DNA of 64,000 nucleotides, from positions 806,001 to 870,000 of the forward strand of contig NZ_FZPA01000001.1 in assembly GCF_900188185.1 (NCBI RefSeq), read 5' to 3'. The position numbers and the translations under genes were made by a program. Below, piece after piece: positions 1-8,861 of the stretch; positions within the stretch are counted from its first letter, which is position 1; every line of letters begins with the position of its first letter. The DNA comes from Sphingopyxis indica (GTDB lineage Bacteria; Pseudomonadota; Alphaproteobacteria; Sphingomonadales; Sphingomonadaceae). Below the pieces are notes generated by a model. It did no database searches. It was not told the DNA's origin and worked only from the letters and a program-made list of their open reading frames with translations.

Positions 1-1002
1 AAAGGTCGCGCGCGCCCCGCGCGTATTGACGCGGTTGACGTCATTCTGACCGCGCAGCGGATTGTCGATATAGCCACCCTCGGCGAGCATATAGCCAACG
101 AGGCGCAGTGCATGGCCGTTGTCGCCGACGGGCAGGTTGGCGATCGCGCCGATGTCGCCGCCGGGGTCGCCATGCTGCGTTACCGATGCGCCCGCGATCG
201 CCTGGAGTTCGATCGCATCGGGATCGGGTGCGTTGGGGACGACGCGGATGATCCCGCCGAGCGAGCCCGCGCCGTAGAGCGTGCCTTGCGGGCCTTCGAG
301 CACTTCGACATTGTCGACATCATAGAGGCGGAGGTCAGGGTCCGGCGCGTTGTAGCTGAGGCGGATATCGCCGAGATATTGTCCCACCGTCGCCTGTGTC
401 GGGCCGGTGAAGCTCGAATCGGCGATGCCGCGGATGAACAGCTTGTTCCGCCCCGCACCCAAATGGGTCGAGGATATGGTGGCCATGCGCGACAGGATCG
501 ATTCGGTGCCGCGCTCGCCGCCGAATGCCAGATCGTCGCCATCCATTGCGGTGACGACGCCGGCGAAGTGCGAATAGGGGGTATCGGCTTTCGACGCGGT
601 GACGACGATCTCGTCCTCGGGCCTGGCCACCATCGCCGGTTGCGGCGTCGGAGCCGGTGCAGGCGGCGGCGAGGTCGAGCGTTGCGCGACGCGCTGCGCC
701 GGCCGCCGTTCTATGCGCCAGCTTGTCCCGCTGACCCGTACGGCGCGCGCCGCAGTCCCCGCGAGCATCCGCGCCATCGCCTCGCCGACTGGCATCCGTC
801 CGCGCACCGAGCGAACACGGCTTTTCCACAGATCGGCGTCGGCGACGCTGACGCTGACTCCTGCCTGGCGACTGAGCACAGGAAGCGCCGCCGCAAGGCT
901 GCCCGAAGGGACGTCGAATGCACGCTCTTCGGCCGCCATTGCCTGTGCGGGCAGGGCGATCGCGGCGCCGGCGACGAACAGGGAAAGAAAACCGCGGGTC
1001 AT
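1..1002 (-). CDS. TonB-dependent receptor with N-terminal STN domain (partial)
   Basis: The reading frame enters from the left window edge and only the N-terminal 334 or so residues are present. It starts with a signal peptide (MTRGFLSLFVAGAAIALPAQ), followed by an STN/secretin-type domain at about residues 25-85 (DVPSGSLAAALPVLSRQAGV), a Pro-rich linker, a TonB-box-like DEIVVTA and a plug domain (GAGRNKLFIRGI, EVLEGPQGTLYGAGSLGG). Receptors with an STN domain pass ligand binding through FecR to an ECF sigma factor, and both partners lie directly upstream. The ATG is one base beyond the fecR stop. The substrate (siderophore, haem or glycan) cannot be told from this part. Confidence 0.88.
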   Translation of the reverse strand, partial: MTRGFLSLFVAGAAIALPAQAMAAEERAFDVPSGSLAAALPVLSRQAGVSVSVADADLWKSRVRSVRGRMPVGEAMARMLAGTAARAVRVSGTSWRIERRPAQRVAQRSTSPPPAPAPTPQPAMVARPEDEIVVTASKADTPYSHFAGVVTAMDGDDLAFGGERGTESILSRMATISSTHLGAGRNKLFIRGIADSSFTGPTQATVGQYLGDIRLSYNAPDPDLRLYDVDNVEVLEGPQGTLYGAGSLGGIIRVVPNAPDPDAIELQAIAGASVTQHGDPGGDIGAIANLPVGDNGHALRLVGYMLAEGGYIDNPLRGQNDVNRVNTRGARATF

Positions 1003-1003
1003 C

Positions 1004-1936
1004 TCAGCGCATCAGCACCCAGCCATCGCCCTGCCGCTCGGCCCGCGTTCCCGAGAGGGCCGCGAGATCGGCCATTGTCCGCGCGCGATCGCGATCTATG
1101 ACCAGCGCGCCGCGAAAGACGAGCGCTTCGGCATTGGGCGCGATCTCCACGTCGATTCCCGCCGTGCGTTTCAGGTCCGCGGCGACCTCGCCGAGCGGCG
1201 CGCCATTATAGACGAGCAGCCCCGTGCGCCAGCCGCCCACGGTGGCGGCTTCGACGTCGTGGACCTGCGGCGCGGCACCGTCGCGCGCTTCGAGTCCCTT
1301 GCCCGCCGCGAGACGAACATTCTCGCGCTTCGGATTATAGGCGACGATACCTTCGGACACGGCGATCGAAGTGCGCCGTTCCCCGCGCACAACGTTAAAG
1401 GCGGTTCCCAGGTCCACGATCTCGGCCTCGCCAGCTTCGACAACGAATGGATCGGCATCCTTGTGCGTGACATGGAACATCGCTTCGCCGCGCTCGAGCC
1501 GCGCGAAGCGCGGGCGGTCGTCGTCGAGAAGGAGCGTGGAGGCCCCGTTGATCTCGATTTTCGATCCATCGGCAAGCGTGATGCTGCGGTGCTCGCCCGC
1601 GAGCGTCTCGATCCGCTGCGTGTCGTCGAAAAGGCCAAAGCTCGACACGCCGATCACGCCGACGATCGCCGCGGCCAGCGCGCCGCCCAGCCAGGCGCGG
1701 CGCGAGGGACGATGACGGATCGGCTCGGCGTCCCAGACGATCTGCGGCTGCTCGGCGACGGGCAGGGCGTCGAGGTCGGCGTCGAGGCTGGCGAGCGCAT
1801 CATAAGCGGCAGCATGCGCCGGATCGGCTGCGAGCCAATCGGTGAAGCCGTCCCAGTCGGCAAAGGCGGGATCGCGCTGGCGGATCAGCCAGCCGGCCGC
1901 CTCTGCGTCGATGGCAATGGTGGGGTCAGCTTGCAT
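1004..1936 (-). CDS. FecR-family anti-sigma factor / sigma regulator
   Basis: A 310-residue protein of the FecR family. The N-terminus has the cytoplasmic DUF4880-like region (AAGWLIRQRDPAFADWDGF), one membrane segment lies near residues 85-105, and the periplasmic FecR domain follows (EHRSITLADGSKIEINGAST, then the FHVTHKDADPFVVEAG region). FecR proteins hold the cognate sigma factor and release it when the TonB receptor binds ligand. I chose the ATG at 1936, which gives an 11-base overlap with the sigma gene and drops an unlikely arginine/glycine-rich extension. The gene is coupled to the sigma factor upstream and the receptor downstream. Confidence 0.9.
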   Translation of the reverse strand: MQADPTIAIDAEAAGWLIRQRDPAFADWDGFTDWLAADPAHAAAYDALASLDADLDALPVAEQPQIVWDAEPIRHRPSRRAWLGGALAAAIVGVIGVSSFGLFDDTQRIETLAGEHRSITLADGSKIEINGASTLLLDDDRPRFARLERGEAMFHVTHKDADPFVVEAGEAEIVDLGTAFNVVRGERRTSIAVSEGIVAYNPKRENVRLAAGKGLEARDGAAPQVHDVEAATVGGWRTGLLVYNGAPLGEVAADLKRTAGIDVEIAPNAEALVFRGALVIDRDRARTMADLAALSGTRAERQGDGWVLMR

Positions 1937-2447
1937 CGAACTGCCTCCGCACGGCCGCAAGCGCGGCATAGACTTTGCGCAAATCGGCTTCGACGGTGCT
2001 CAGGCTTACCCCCATTTCGGCGGCTATATCGCGCTGGAGCATTCCGTCGACCCGGAACCGGCGAAAGATACGCGCGGGCCGTTCGCCCGTCGCTGCGATC
2101 GCCGCTTCGACGAGCGCCAGCTGCTCGCGCGAGATCAGCGCGCTTTCGGCCGTGGGTTTCTGAACCGCGGCGGCCTCGCCCCATGCCTTGTCGCGCAGCG
2201 CGCTCTGCCTTGCCGACCGATAGCGGTCGAGCATCAGATTGTTCGCCGCGCGCATCACATAGGCGAGCGGTTCGCCGATCGGTCCGCTCGCCTTTTCGGT
2301 CAAGCGCATCCACAGATCCTGAAACAGATCCTCGGCGGCGTCGCCCGCGCCGCGCACTTCCAGAAACCGGACGATACGCGCGCGGTTGGCGAGCAATACG
2401 CCCTCGATGCCATGTGCGGCGTCGGTCCGATCGGTCGCCTGTGTCAT
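1926..2447 (-). CDS. ECF RNA polymerase sigma factor, FecI type
   Basis: A 173-residue sigma-70-family protein with region 2 at about residues 20-85 (EDLFQDLWMRLTEKA, YVMRAANNLMLDRYRSARQS) and region 4 at about 110-165 (RVDGMLQRDIAAEMGVSLST). The order sigma, FecR, TonB receptor is the standard arrangement for cell-surface signalling. The frame stays open 321 bases further upstream, but that stretch is repeat-rich and non-protein-like, so the ATG at 2447 is preferred. The last 11 bases overlap fecR. The promoters it recognises cannot be seen here, and no classic iron-box operator stands out. Confidence 0.9.
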   Translation of the reverse strand: MTQATDRTDAAHGIEGVLLANRARIVRFLEVRGAGDAAEDLFQDLWMRLTEKASGPIGEPLAYVMRAANNLMLDRYRSARQSALRDKAWGEAAAVQKPTAESALISREQLALVEAAIAATGERPARIFRRFRVDGMLQRDIAAEMGVSLSTVEADLRKVYAALAAVRRQFDAS

Positions 2448-2570
2448 ATAATATTTGGTTCGCAGCGCCGTCTTTTGTCTGGCGGTGCCGGCGGCGCCGG
2501 CCCTGTCCTGCCCCCTGAAACCGCTGTGGTATAACGGCATCGCAGCGTCATGCAACCGCAGCGGCACAAA

Positions 2571-2595
2571 CCCCTCCGCCACGCGGGCGGAGGGG
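2571..2595. repeat. G/C-rich hairpin in the autotransporter-sigma gap
   Basis: A perfect 10-base inverted repeat (CCCCTCCGCC / GGCGGAGGGG) with a five-base loop, in the 284-base gap between the autotransporter stop and the sigma-factor start. Both flanking genes run on minus, so it would lie in the trailer of the first or the leader of the second. No T-tract follows on the minus strand, so termination is only a possibility. Confidence 0.5.
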
Positions 2596-2640
2596 CGGAG
2601 GGGAGAAGCGAGTGCGGTCATCGGTTTGCGACTCCAGAGG

Positions 2641-2676
2641 CAAGGGGGAAGCAGGGTGAGGGGCGCTTCCCCCTTG
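2641..2676. repeat. Inverted repeat, 12-base perfect arms
   Basis: The arms CAAGGGGGAAGC and GCTTCCCCCTTG enclose 12 bases. It lies 55 bases after the autotransporter stop on the minus strand and may fold in that transcript as a terminator or stabilising hairpin. The rest of the 2448-2731 gap shows no gene. Confidence 0.5.
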
Positions 2677-2731
2677 CGGAGGCAGGGCCCGCCCGGGGGG
2701 ATTGGGCGAACCCTGGAAGAGGGCCGGTCCG

Positions 2732-5700
2732 TTACAGACCGACCTTCAGGCTCGCGCGGAAGGCCCATCCAACATGATTTTGTTGTTCCTCCGCGGAGAT
2801 TTCGCCACCGACCTGAAAGGCCGAGTTGCCCGCGATCCCGCGCAGGCGGCCGACCCAGCCGCTCGTGCGTTCCGCGGGGACCAGGGTGAAGGGGTCGCCG
2901 TCCTTGAACGAGGCGACGGTGGCGCCGAGCGACCCGCCGACGATCTGCCGCCGTCCGCCCTCGAGTTCGAAACGCGTCCAGCCGTCATATTCGTCGGCGC
3001 CGCCGAACTCGAGCCCGAGCGCAACGGTGCCGGTGACCGCCAGCTCGTCGCTGTCGCGCGCTCCGACCGTCAGGTCGAGCGCATCGCCGCCGCCGGTTTC
3101 GGTGTAACCGTCTTCCTTGAGCTTGTAATAGTCGACCGCGACCGTGGGGCGCAGCGTGAGCCCGCCAAGGCGGCCGTCGTGCGCGACGCTGCCCGAGGCC
3201 GAATAGAGCGTGCCGTCCCACTTGCCGCGCATCGTCTTGTCGATGTCCTCGGCGCCGGCCTCGGCGCGGAAGACGCGCGTGCCCTTCATCTTGATCGGCG
3301 CGCCCGAAATGCGCGCATTCGCTATCCAGCCGTCCGAGCGCAGCCGCCAGTGCAGCGAGCCTTCGAACTGGCTGGTGGTCACCTGATTGTCGTTGAGGCC
3401 ATTGCCGTCCTTGCCGTAAAGATAGGCGATCGAACCGCCGAAGCTGCCGACGTCGGTCTTGATTTCGGCGCCGCCCGAAATGCCCCAGCCCGACACGTCA
3501 TAGCTTGCGGTATCGCCGAGGCTCTTCGACGTGCCCCATACGGCCTGGTTCACCCAATAACCCCATTTGCCCTCGTCCTGATAAGGCGCATTGGGGTCCT
3601 GAAGATAGCGGGCGAGCGCGCGCGAGCCGGTGGTGACGGTTTCGAACACGCCTCCTTCATGCTCGGGCAGCATCTGCTGCATCCGCGCGCGGAAGGTGTC
3701 GCGGTCGGTGATGTCGAGGAACACGCCCTCGATATCCTCGTCGGCGGCAAGCGCGTCGATCACCGCGTTGAAGGCGCCGGCTTCCGAGCGGTTGAGTTCG
3801 AGCTCATCGACGCTCTTGCGCTCGACATCGACGATCAGCTGGGTGCCGGTCGCGGTCAGCTCGCCCTTGAAGAGATAGGGGAGCAGCGTCGTTTCGGTGG
3901 TGAGATTGTCGGCGCCGGTCAGTGAACCCGCGGTGACGACGATATGCTCGCCCTCGGCCTCGTCGAGGCTCGACAGCTTGAGCGCGAGCTTTGAATCTTC
4001 GGCAAAGCTCGCATTGCCCGTGACCGTCAGCGCGGTGCCGCCGTCGCCGCCGTCGAGCGTGACCGCCAAAATGCCCTCGTCGGTGACCGACAGCGACGAA
4101 ATCGTCGCCGCGCCGCCGACGTCGAACGCGCCGCCGTTCACCGCAACCGCAAGCCCCGCCGAATTGGCGAGCGTGCCCGAGAAAACCGCCGATCCGCCGA
4201 TGGTCAGGCTGTCGGCACCGCCGCCGAAATCGGCCAGGCCGACGAAGCTCGACGAACCTTCCATGGCAAGGCTGTCGTTGCCCGCGCCGAAAGCGACATC
4301 GCCGGTGTAGGCGGCATCGCCCGACAATTTCATCTGATCGTCACCGGCGCCGAATCCGGTGTTGCCCGTCACGGCGCCGTCGGCGATGTCGAAAACATCG
4401 TCGCCGCCGCCGAAACGGACGTCGCCGGTGATCGAAGGCGCCGTAACGCCCGAGGCGACCGCAACTTGCTTGACCGTCGCGCCCCCGGCGTTCGCCGTCA
4501 GGTCGATTGCGATATTGTCGCCATCGTCCTCGGCACCCTTGGCGCTGATCGCGCCGCTATTCTCGACCAGATCGACGTTGCCCGACAGGTCGACGATCGC
4601 GCGCGCCGTCGCAGCCTTGCCGCCGACTTCGGCGTTGATCGTTCCGCTGTTGCGGATCGTCGCGACATCGCTGCCGCTCTCGACGAGGATCGCGGTCGCG
4701 ACATCGGCGGCATTTTCACCGCCGGTCTTCGCCTCGACCTTGCCCGAAACGCGGATTTCGGGAACCGTCGCACCCGCTCCGATCCGGATCGCGGTTGCCG
4801 AAGCATCTTTCGAGATCGCATTGACCGAGCCGCCGACCTTGACGCCGCCCGAAATATCGACCGCGCCGCCGAGCCCGCCGATCTGGAGGCCGGTGGCATC
4901 CTTGCCGGCATAGAGCCCGTTGCCGACGACCGTACCGTTGATGATCAGGCCGAAATCGGTCCCGGTGCCCGCAACCGCGCCGATCGTGACGTCGCGGTTG
5001 GCCGAGCCGATGCGCATCGCAGGCGCTTCGCCAAACGAGCGGACGGCGGCCGCGCCCTCCTTGTCGTCGTCGATGCCGTCGTCGTCCTCGTCCTTGTCGT
5101 CCTTGTCGGCGTCCTTGGGTGCTACGGCGAGGATGACGCCGCCGCTGACATCGCCTTCGATCGACAGCGCCGGCCCGCCCTGAAGCAGGTCGTCGGCGTC
5201 GAGCTTCGACGGATCCGACGGCGCCGTGATGAAGCGATAACCGCTCGCGGTGAGCTCGCCCTGGATTTCGAGCGCGCCGCCGATGTCGCCAGTGAGCTGT
5301 GCGGCCATCGCATTCTCGCCGATCGCGGCGACCTTGCCCGCGATGCGGACGTCGCCGGTCACGTCCTGCAACCCGATGCCGAGCGCGTTATCGCCCAGCA
5401 CGGACACGGTGCCATTGTTGGTGAACTTGCCCGTCAGCGGGCCGCCGAGACGAATGCCCGCCGAATCATTACCCTCGACGGTGATCGCGCCTTCGTTGGC
5501 AATATTGCCGGCGAAGGCGCCGCCGGTGCCGATGCCGGTGCGGCCGTTGCCGACCGCGAAGGGGCCGTCCTTGTCGCCGTCCTTGTCGATGTCTTCGCCT
5601 TCATAGCTTTCGTCGATGACGATCTTGCCGGTCGCGCTGTTGGTGATCGACCCGGTGACGCCGGCTTCGGCAAAGATGCCGGTGGCGCCGTTTGCATTGC

Positions 5701-5935
5701 CGATCTGGATCGTGCCCTCGTTGACGACCTTGTTGTTGCTGTCGATCGTCACCGCGGTGCCGCCGGCTGGCTTGATCGAGCCGTCCTTGGTGATCTTGAT
5801 GTCGTCGGGCGCGCCCGATTTCACGGTCGAGGTTTTGACCGGCGTCGTCGTCGCGGAATTGATCGTGGTTTCGGCATAAGAAGGCGCCGCCGCCATGGCG
5901 GCCAGGCAGGTCGATGCCAGCAAAGTCTTGCGCAT
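2732..5935 (-). CDS. Autotransporter (type V secretion) with acidic, calcium-binding-like passenger
   Basis: A 1067-residue outer-membrane protein. It has a signal peptide (MRKTLLASTCLAAMAAAPSYA), a beta-helical passenger of many short Gly/Ala/Val repeats (e.g. ITNSATGKIVIDE, IANEGAITVEGNDSAGIRLG) and a C-terminal autotransporter barrel over the last 270 residues or so (WGYWVNQAVWG, ending FRASLKVGL). Two Asp-rich inserts at about residues 109-126 and 273-294 resemble DxDxDG calcium loops, and GGGDD/GAGDD/GAGND motifs recur about every 20 residues near 508-575. The start is fixed by AAGAGGA upstream of the ATG at 5935; a longer frame to 6064 adds a basic non-signal leader. The passenger's activity is unknown and no protease triad was recognised. 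Confidence 0.85.
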   Translation of the reverse strand: MRKTLLASTCLAAMAAAPSYAETTINSATTTPVKTSTVKSGAPDDIKITKDGSIKPAGGTAVTIDSNNKVVNEGTIQIGNANGATGIFAEAGVTGSITNSATGKIVIDESYEGEDIDKDGDKDGPFAVGNGRTGIGTGGAFAGNIANEGAITVEGNDSAGIRLGGPLTGKFTNNGTVSVLGDNALGIGLQDVTGDVRIAGKVAAIGENAMAAQLTGDIGGALEIQGELTASGYRFITAPSDPSKLDADDLLQGGPALSIEGDVSGGVILAVAPKDADKDDKDEDDDGIDDDKEGAAAVRSFGEAPAMRIGSANRDVTIGAVAGTGTDFGLIINGTVVGNGLYAGKDATGLQIGGLGGAVDISGGVKVGGSVNAISKDASATAIRIGAGATVPEIRVSGKVEAKTGGENAADVATAILVESGSDVATIRNSGTINAEVGGKAATARAIVDLSGNVDLVENSGAISAKGAEDDGDNIAIDLTANAGGATVKQVAVASGVTAPSITGDVRFGGGDDVFDIADGAVTGNTGFGAGDDQMKLSGDAAYTGDVAFGAGNDSLAMEGSSSFVGLADFGGGADSLTIGGSAVFSGTLANSAGLAVAVNGGAFDVGGAATISSLSVTDEGILAVTLDGGDGGTALTVTGNASFAEDSKLALKLSSLDEAEGEHIVVTAGSLTGADNLTTETTLLPYLFKGELTATGTQLIVDVERKSVDELELNRSEAGAFNAVIDALAADEDIEGVFLDITDRDTFRARMQQMLPEHEGGVFETVTTGSRALARYLQDPNAPYQDEGKWGYWVNQAVWGTSKSLGDTASYDVSGWGISGGAEIKTDVGSFGGSIAYLYGKDGNGLNDNQVTTSQFEGSLHWRLRSDGWIANARISGAPIKMKGTRVFRAEAGAEDIDKTMRGKWDGTLYSASGSVAHDGRLGGLTLRPTVAVDYYKLKEDGYTETGGGDALDLTVGARDSDELAVTGTVALGLEFGGADEYDGWTRFELEGGRRQIVGGSLGATVASFKDGDPFTLVPAERTSGWVGRLRGIAGNSAFQVGGEISAEEQQNHVGWAFRASLKVGL

Positions 5936-6080
5936 GAAATTCCTCTTGTGATCGGTCGGGACGTCCTCCCGGGACAATCGCAAGACGGAGCGGCGAGGGC
6001 GGGGCCTTGGAAAATTTTTGCGGCGGCCGGCTCGCGCTTTGAACGCAAGAAGCGGGGCGCACACACGGGGCCTGCAACCC

Positions 6081-6242
6081 TAGAGCATCGTGCCGGAAAT
6101 CTGCACCGTTTCCCCGAGCGAAGACGAGGGGCTCTGCCGAGCGAAGTCGAGGCGGCGACGCTGCGGTTCTCGCTCCGCTCGAACGAGCCCCTCGTCTTCG
6201 CTCGGGGATGCGGATGATTCAGATTTCGCGCAATTTGCTCTA
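6081..6242. repeat. 162-bp imperfect palindromic element (MITE/REP-like)
   Basis: The ends are TAGAGCA and TGCTCTA. Inside them GAAATCTG pairs with CAGATTTC, and the core has perfect 24-base arms at 6111-6134 and 6185-6208 (TCCCCGAGCGAAGACGAGGG and its complement, plus four more bases). The loop carries a second degraded copy of the GAGCGAAG motif. It lies upstream of the autotransporter and downstream of an amide hydrolase, all read on minus, and has no coding potential. Confidence 0.75.
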
Positions 6243-6273
6243 AAGGAAAGCGGCAAATCCACAGGAGTGCCAT

Positions 6274-6372
6274 ATGCCAGACGACCCCGGCCGCCCTTTC
6301 GCGCCGACCTCGAGTGATGAGCACTACGCTTTTCGCTATTGCTCTATGACAAGGTATCCAGCGCTCCGGTAG
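6274..6372 (+). CDS. Possible 32-residue leader peptide or gene fragment
   Basis: A short open frame beginning MPDDPGRPFAPTSSDEHYAF, preceded by AGGAG seven bases before the ATG. It lies between the palindromic element and the end of the convergent amide hydrolase. I recognise no family. It could be the surviving N-terminus of a lost gene or chance. The rest of 6243-6401 holds nothing else I can see. Confidence 0.22.
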   Translation: MPDDPGRPFAPTSSDEHYAFRYCSMTRYPALR

Positions 6373-6401
6373 TTTGGCGACGGATACGCCGGATATGCAG
6401 A

Positions 6402-7367
6402 TCAACCCGACGAATGCACTTCAAAAGGCTTCGCCGGGATGAACTGCAGGGTGACGTCGCCGATCCGATCCGGACTGTCGATCAGGTCGGCCTTCTGCAC
6501 GGGCGCTCCTTCGGAGAAATTGAGCTGGGGCAGTTTCGCCCAGACGATCGTGGGGCTGGTAGTCGATTCGAAATAATAGACGCTGTTGGTGAGGTCGCAC
6601 ACCGTCCGCCAGCGCGTCGGGCTGACATTGGGGCGCGCGGGATCGACGGTGCCGAAGGGTTGGGCCACATTGCGCATGACGCTGAGCATCGCCGCCACCG
6701 TTTCGCGATAATCGGCGGGGCGAGGCAGGTGCTTCAGATAATAGGCCGCGCGGACATAGCGGTCGGCGGCGTCGGTCGTGCCCGGCAACGGCAGTTCGCC
6801 GCCAAAGCCCTGATAGCGCTTGAGCTGCGCGAGCTGCCGGTCGAAGGTCGGTGAGTTGGTGAGCACGCAATAGTCGCGGCCGTGATAGATGCGCGGCCGC
6901 CCGCCAACATATTCGATGACGGCGGAATCGCCGCTCGCATCTTCGATCGCCAGGTGGACGGCCACCTGCAGCCCATCATATTCGCCGGTCACGAGCTGGA
7001 AATTGCTGGCCTTGGTCCATGCGACCGCCTCCGCCACCGTGGCGAAGCTGTCGAGATAATATTGCAGCCACAGTCCGACGCTGAGCCCCGGGCGCGCGGG
7101 ATCGCGCGCGCCATATTCCGCCTCGGCGAGCCAGAGCATATGCGCCGCAAGGCCCGCCTCGTTCATTCCGTCCGACGCACCATCTTTCGACGCGACAACG
7201 CTGCCATAACGTGCGGTCCATCGAAGCGTGTCCGGGCCCTGGCGTCCGTCGCGCTCGATCCCGCGCGGCAGCAGCCAAAGGTCGATCGGCCAGGGATTGA
7301 CCCAGTCCATCGTGCGTCCAACGACGACGGCCTGACCATTATCGGCCCAGAGCACGCGGCTGCACAT
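6402..7367 (-). CDS. Linear amide C-N hydrolase, choloylglycine hydrolase family, no signal peptide
   Basis: A 321-residue Ntn hydrolase of the bile-salt-hydrolase/penicillin-V-acylase family. Cys2 (MCSRVLWAD) would become the N-terminal nucleophile on Met removal. The family residues are present: Arg and Asp in GRTMDW, Asn in VLTNSPTFD, Arg in DRYVRAAYY, and the LWLAEAEY loop. There is no signal peptide, so it is predicted cytoplasmic, unlike its upstream neighbour. AGGAGG precedes the ATG at 7367, and the gap to the upstream paralogue is only 14 bases. Family substrates include conjugated bile salts, penicillin V and N-acyl-homoserine lactones; the sequence does not decide among them. Confidence 0.88.
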   Translation of the reverse strand: MCSRVLWADNGQAVVVGRTMDWVNPWPIDLWLLPRGIERDGRQGPDTLRWTARYGSVVASKDGASDGMNEAGLAAHMLWLAEAEYGARDPARPGLSVGLWLQYYLDSFATVAEAVAWTKASNFQLVTGEYDGLQVAVHLAIEDASGDSAVIEYVGGRPRIYHGRDYCVLTNSPTFDRQLAQLKRYQGFGGELPLPGTTDAADRYVRAAYYLKHLPRPADYRETVAAMLSVMRNVAQPFGTVDPARPNVSPTRWRTVCDLTNSVYYFESTTSPTIVWAKLPQLNFSEGAPVQKADLIDSPDRIGDVTLQFIPAKPFEVHSSG

Positions 7368-7381
7368 GTGCTTGCCTCCTC

Positions 7382-8425
7382 TCAGCGGATTTTGAAGGGC
7401 TCGGCTGGCTTGAACTGGCTCGAGACTTCACCCGCATAGATCTGCCCGCCGGTCATCTCGAGCTTCTTCGTCTGCGCGTCCACCGAGAGGTCGAACTTCT
7501 TGAGATCGACCCCGAAGGTGTTGGGCGTGTGCGATGATTCGAAATAATAGACGAGGTTCTTGTGGTCCGAAACGGTGCGCCACAGCGTCGAGGAGATATT
7601 GGGCTGGCCGGGCGACGACACGCCGATCGGCACCGAGGCGTTACGGATCACGCTGAATATTCCGGCGAGTGTACTTGCGGTGTCGCCGTCCTTTGGCAGC
7701 AGCCCGGCATAATAGGACGCACGCACGAACCGGTCGGCGGCGCGGCTGGTGCCCGGCAGCATCGCAGTGCCGCCGATGCCGTTCCAATAGGCGGCAAGCG
7801 CCAACTGCTGGTCATAGACCGGTGAATTGGTCATCACGTGATAGGACGGGTCGTGATGGACAACGAGCTTGCCCTTGATGAACTCGAAGATCGCGCTGTC
7901 GCCCGACGCGTCGGAGACTGCGAGGTGCAGCGTCGCCTTCAGTTCTTCCTGCCCCGGAAAGCCGCCCGTCGCGATGACGAAAGGGGCGGACTCCATGCCC
8001 GCCACCGCCTCTTTCACCGTCGCGAAATTGTCGAGCACATATTGCGTCCATACCGCGATCGACATGCCGGGTTTGGTGCCGTCCCACGCAGGATATTCGG
8101 ATTCGGCGAGCCAGAGCAAGTTCGCTGCCAGCCCCCTTTCGTTCATCCCGTCGGTCGTGCCCACATCAAAGGCGGCGGTGACGACGCTGCCGTACTTCGA
8201 CGTCCATTTATATGGATTCTTCGTGGTCTGCCCAGTGCGGGCGATCCCGCGCGGGAAGACCCAGAGGTTGCTCTTGACGTCCGAGCTCCAGTCCATCGAG
8301 CGCGCGGTCATCACCGCCTTGTCGCCCTGGAACATGACACGGGTGCAGGCATCGGCGGTCGTGCCGGTCAGAAGGCCCAGCGTCGCGGCGGCGCCGATGA
8401 GCATCGGGCGGCAATTGATGGACAT
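7382..8425 (-). CDS. Linear amide C-N hydrolase, choloylglycine hydrolase family, exported
   Basis: A 347-residue paralogue of the next gene. A signal peptide (MSINCRPMLIGAAATLGLLT, ending near TADA) precedes Cys27 (CTRVMFQGD), so signal cleavage would directly expose the catalytic cysteine. The conserved ARSMDW, VMTNSPVYD and DRFVRASYYAGL motifs are all present. The start at 8425 has GAAAGGA upstream; a TTG at 8446 is in frame but less likely. It is probably periplasmic. Gram-negative members of this family hydrolyse penicillin V and long-chain acyl-homoserine lactones, so a quorum-quenching role is conceivable but unproven here. Confidence 0.88.
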   Translation of the reverse strand: MSINCRPMLIGAAATLGLLTGTTADACTRVMFQGDKAVMTARSMDWSSDVKSNLWVFPRGIARTGQTTKNPYKWTSKYGSVVTAAFDVGTTDGMNERGLAANLLWLAESEYPAWDGTKPGMSIAVWTQYVLDNFATVKEAVAGMESAPFVIATGGFPGQEELKATLHLAVSDASGDSAIFEFIKGKLVVHHDPSYHVMTNSPVYDQQLALAAYWNGIGGTAMLPGTSRAADRFVRASYYAGLLPKDGDTASTLAGIFSVIRNASVPIGVSSPGQPNISSTLWRTVSDHKNLVYYFESSHTPNTFGVDLKKFDLSVDAQTKKLEMTGGQIYAGEVSSQFKPAEPFKIR

Positions 8426-8622
8426 ATCTCTGTTCCTTTCCTTCAACCAATCCGGTCGCGTTATAATCAGAATGCCCCCTCAGCCCAAGGAACAGCGCGT
8501 CCGCCCGCTCCCTGAACCCAGGATCAATCCATTATGCATCGGCTGTCAGTTGGAAACATGTGTTTTTCGTTAGCGTCCGCCTTGTCGCAGGTCGTCGCAT
8601 ATCGGCCTGGCCTAACGCACGG

Positions 8623-8709
8623 CGGACAGGGTGGGATTCGAACCCACGGTGAGCGTGAACCCACGGCGGTTTTCAAGACCGCTGCCTTAAACCACTCGGC
8701 CACCTGTCC
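8623..8709 (-). tRNA. tRNA-Ser(UGA)
   Basis: The 87 bases fold as a class II tRNA. The acceptor GGACAGG pairs with CCTGTCC, the anticodon loop is CTTGAAA with anticodon TGA, a long variable arm is present and the T-loop is GTTCGAATC. CCA is not encoded. The 8426-8622 gap on its 3' side holds no other feature I can support. Confidence 0.95.
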
Positions 8710-8861
8710 TCTGCGCGCGACATAGCGCGCGGGCGCGGGGCGGCAAGCCCAAAGATTGCGCGCTCGCTCCGGCGCGGCTTTGACTCGGGCCGTCGCGCGC
8801 GGCTCTGGTCAAGGCGGGTGCATCTGTGCCACTCTTTGCCTATGGGGAAGGGATGACGCAG

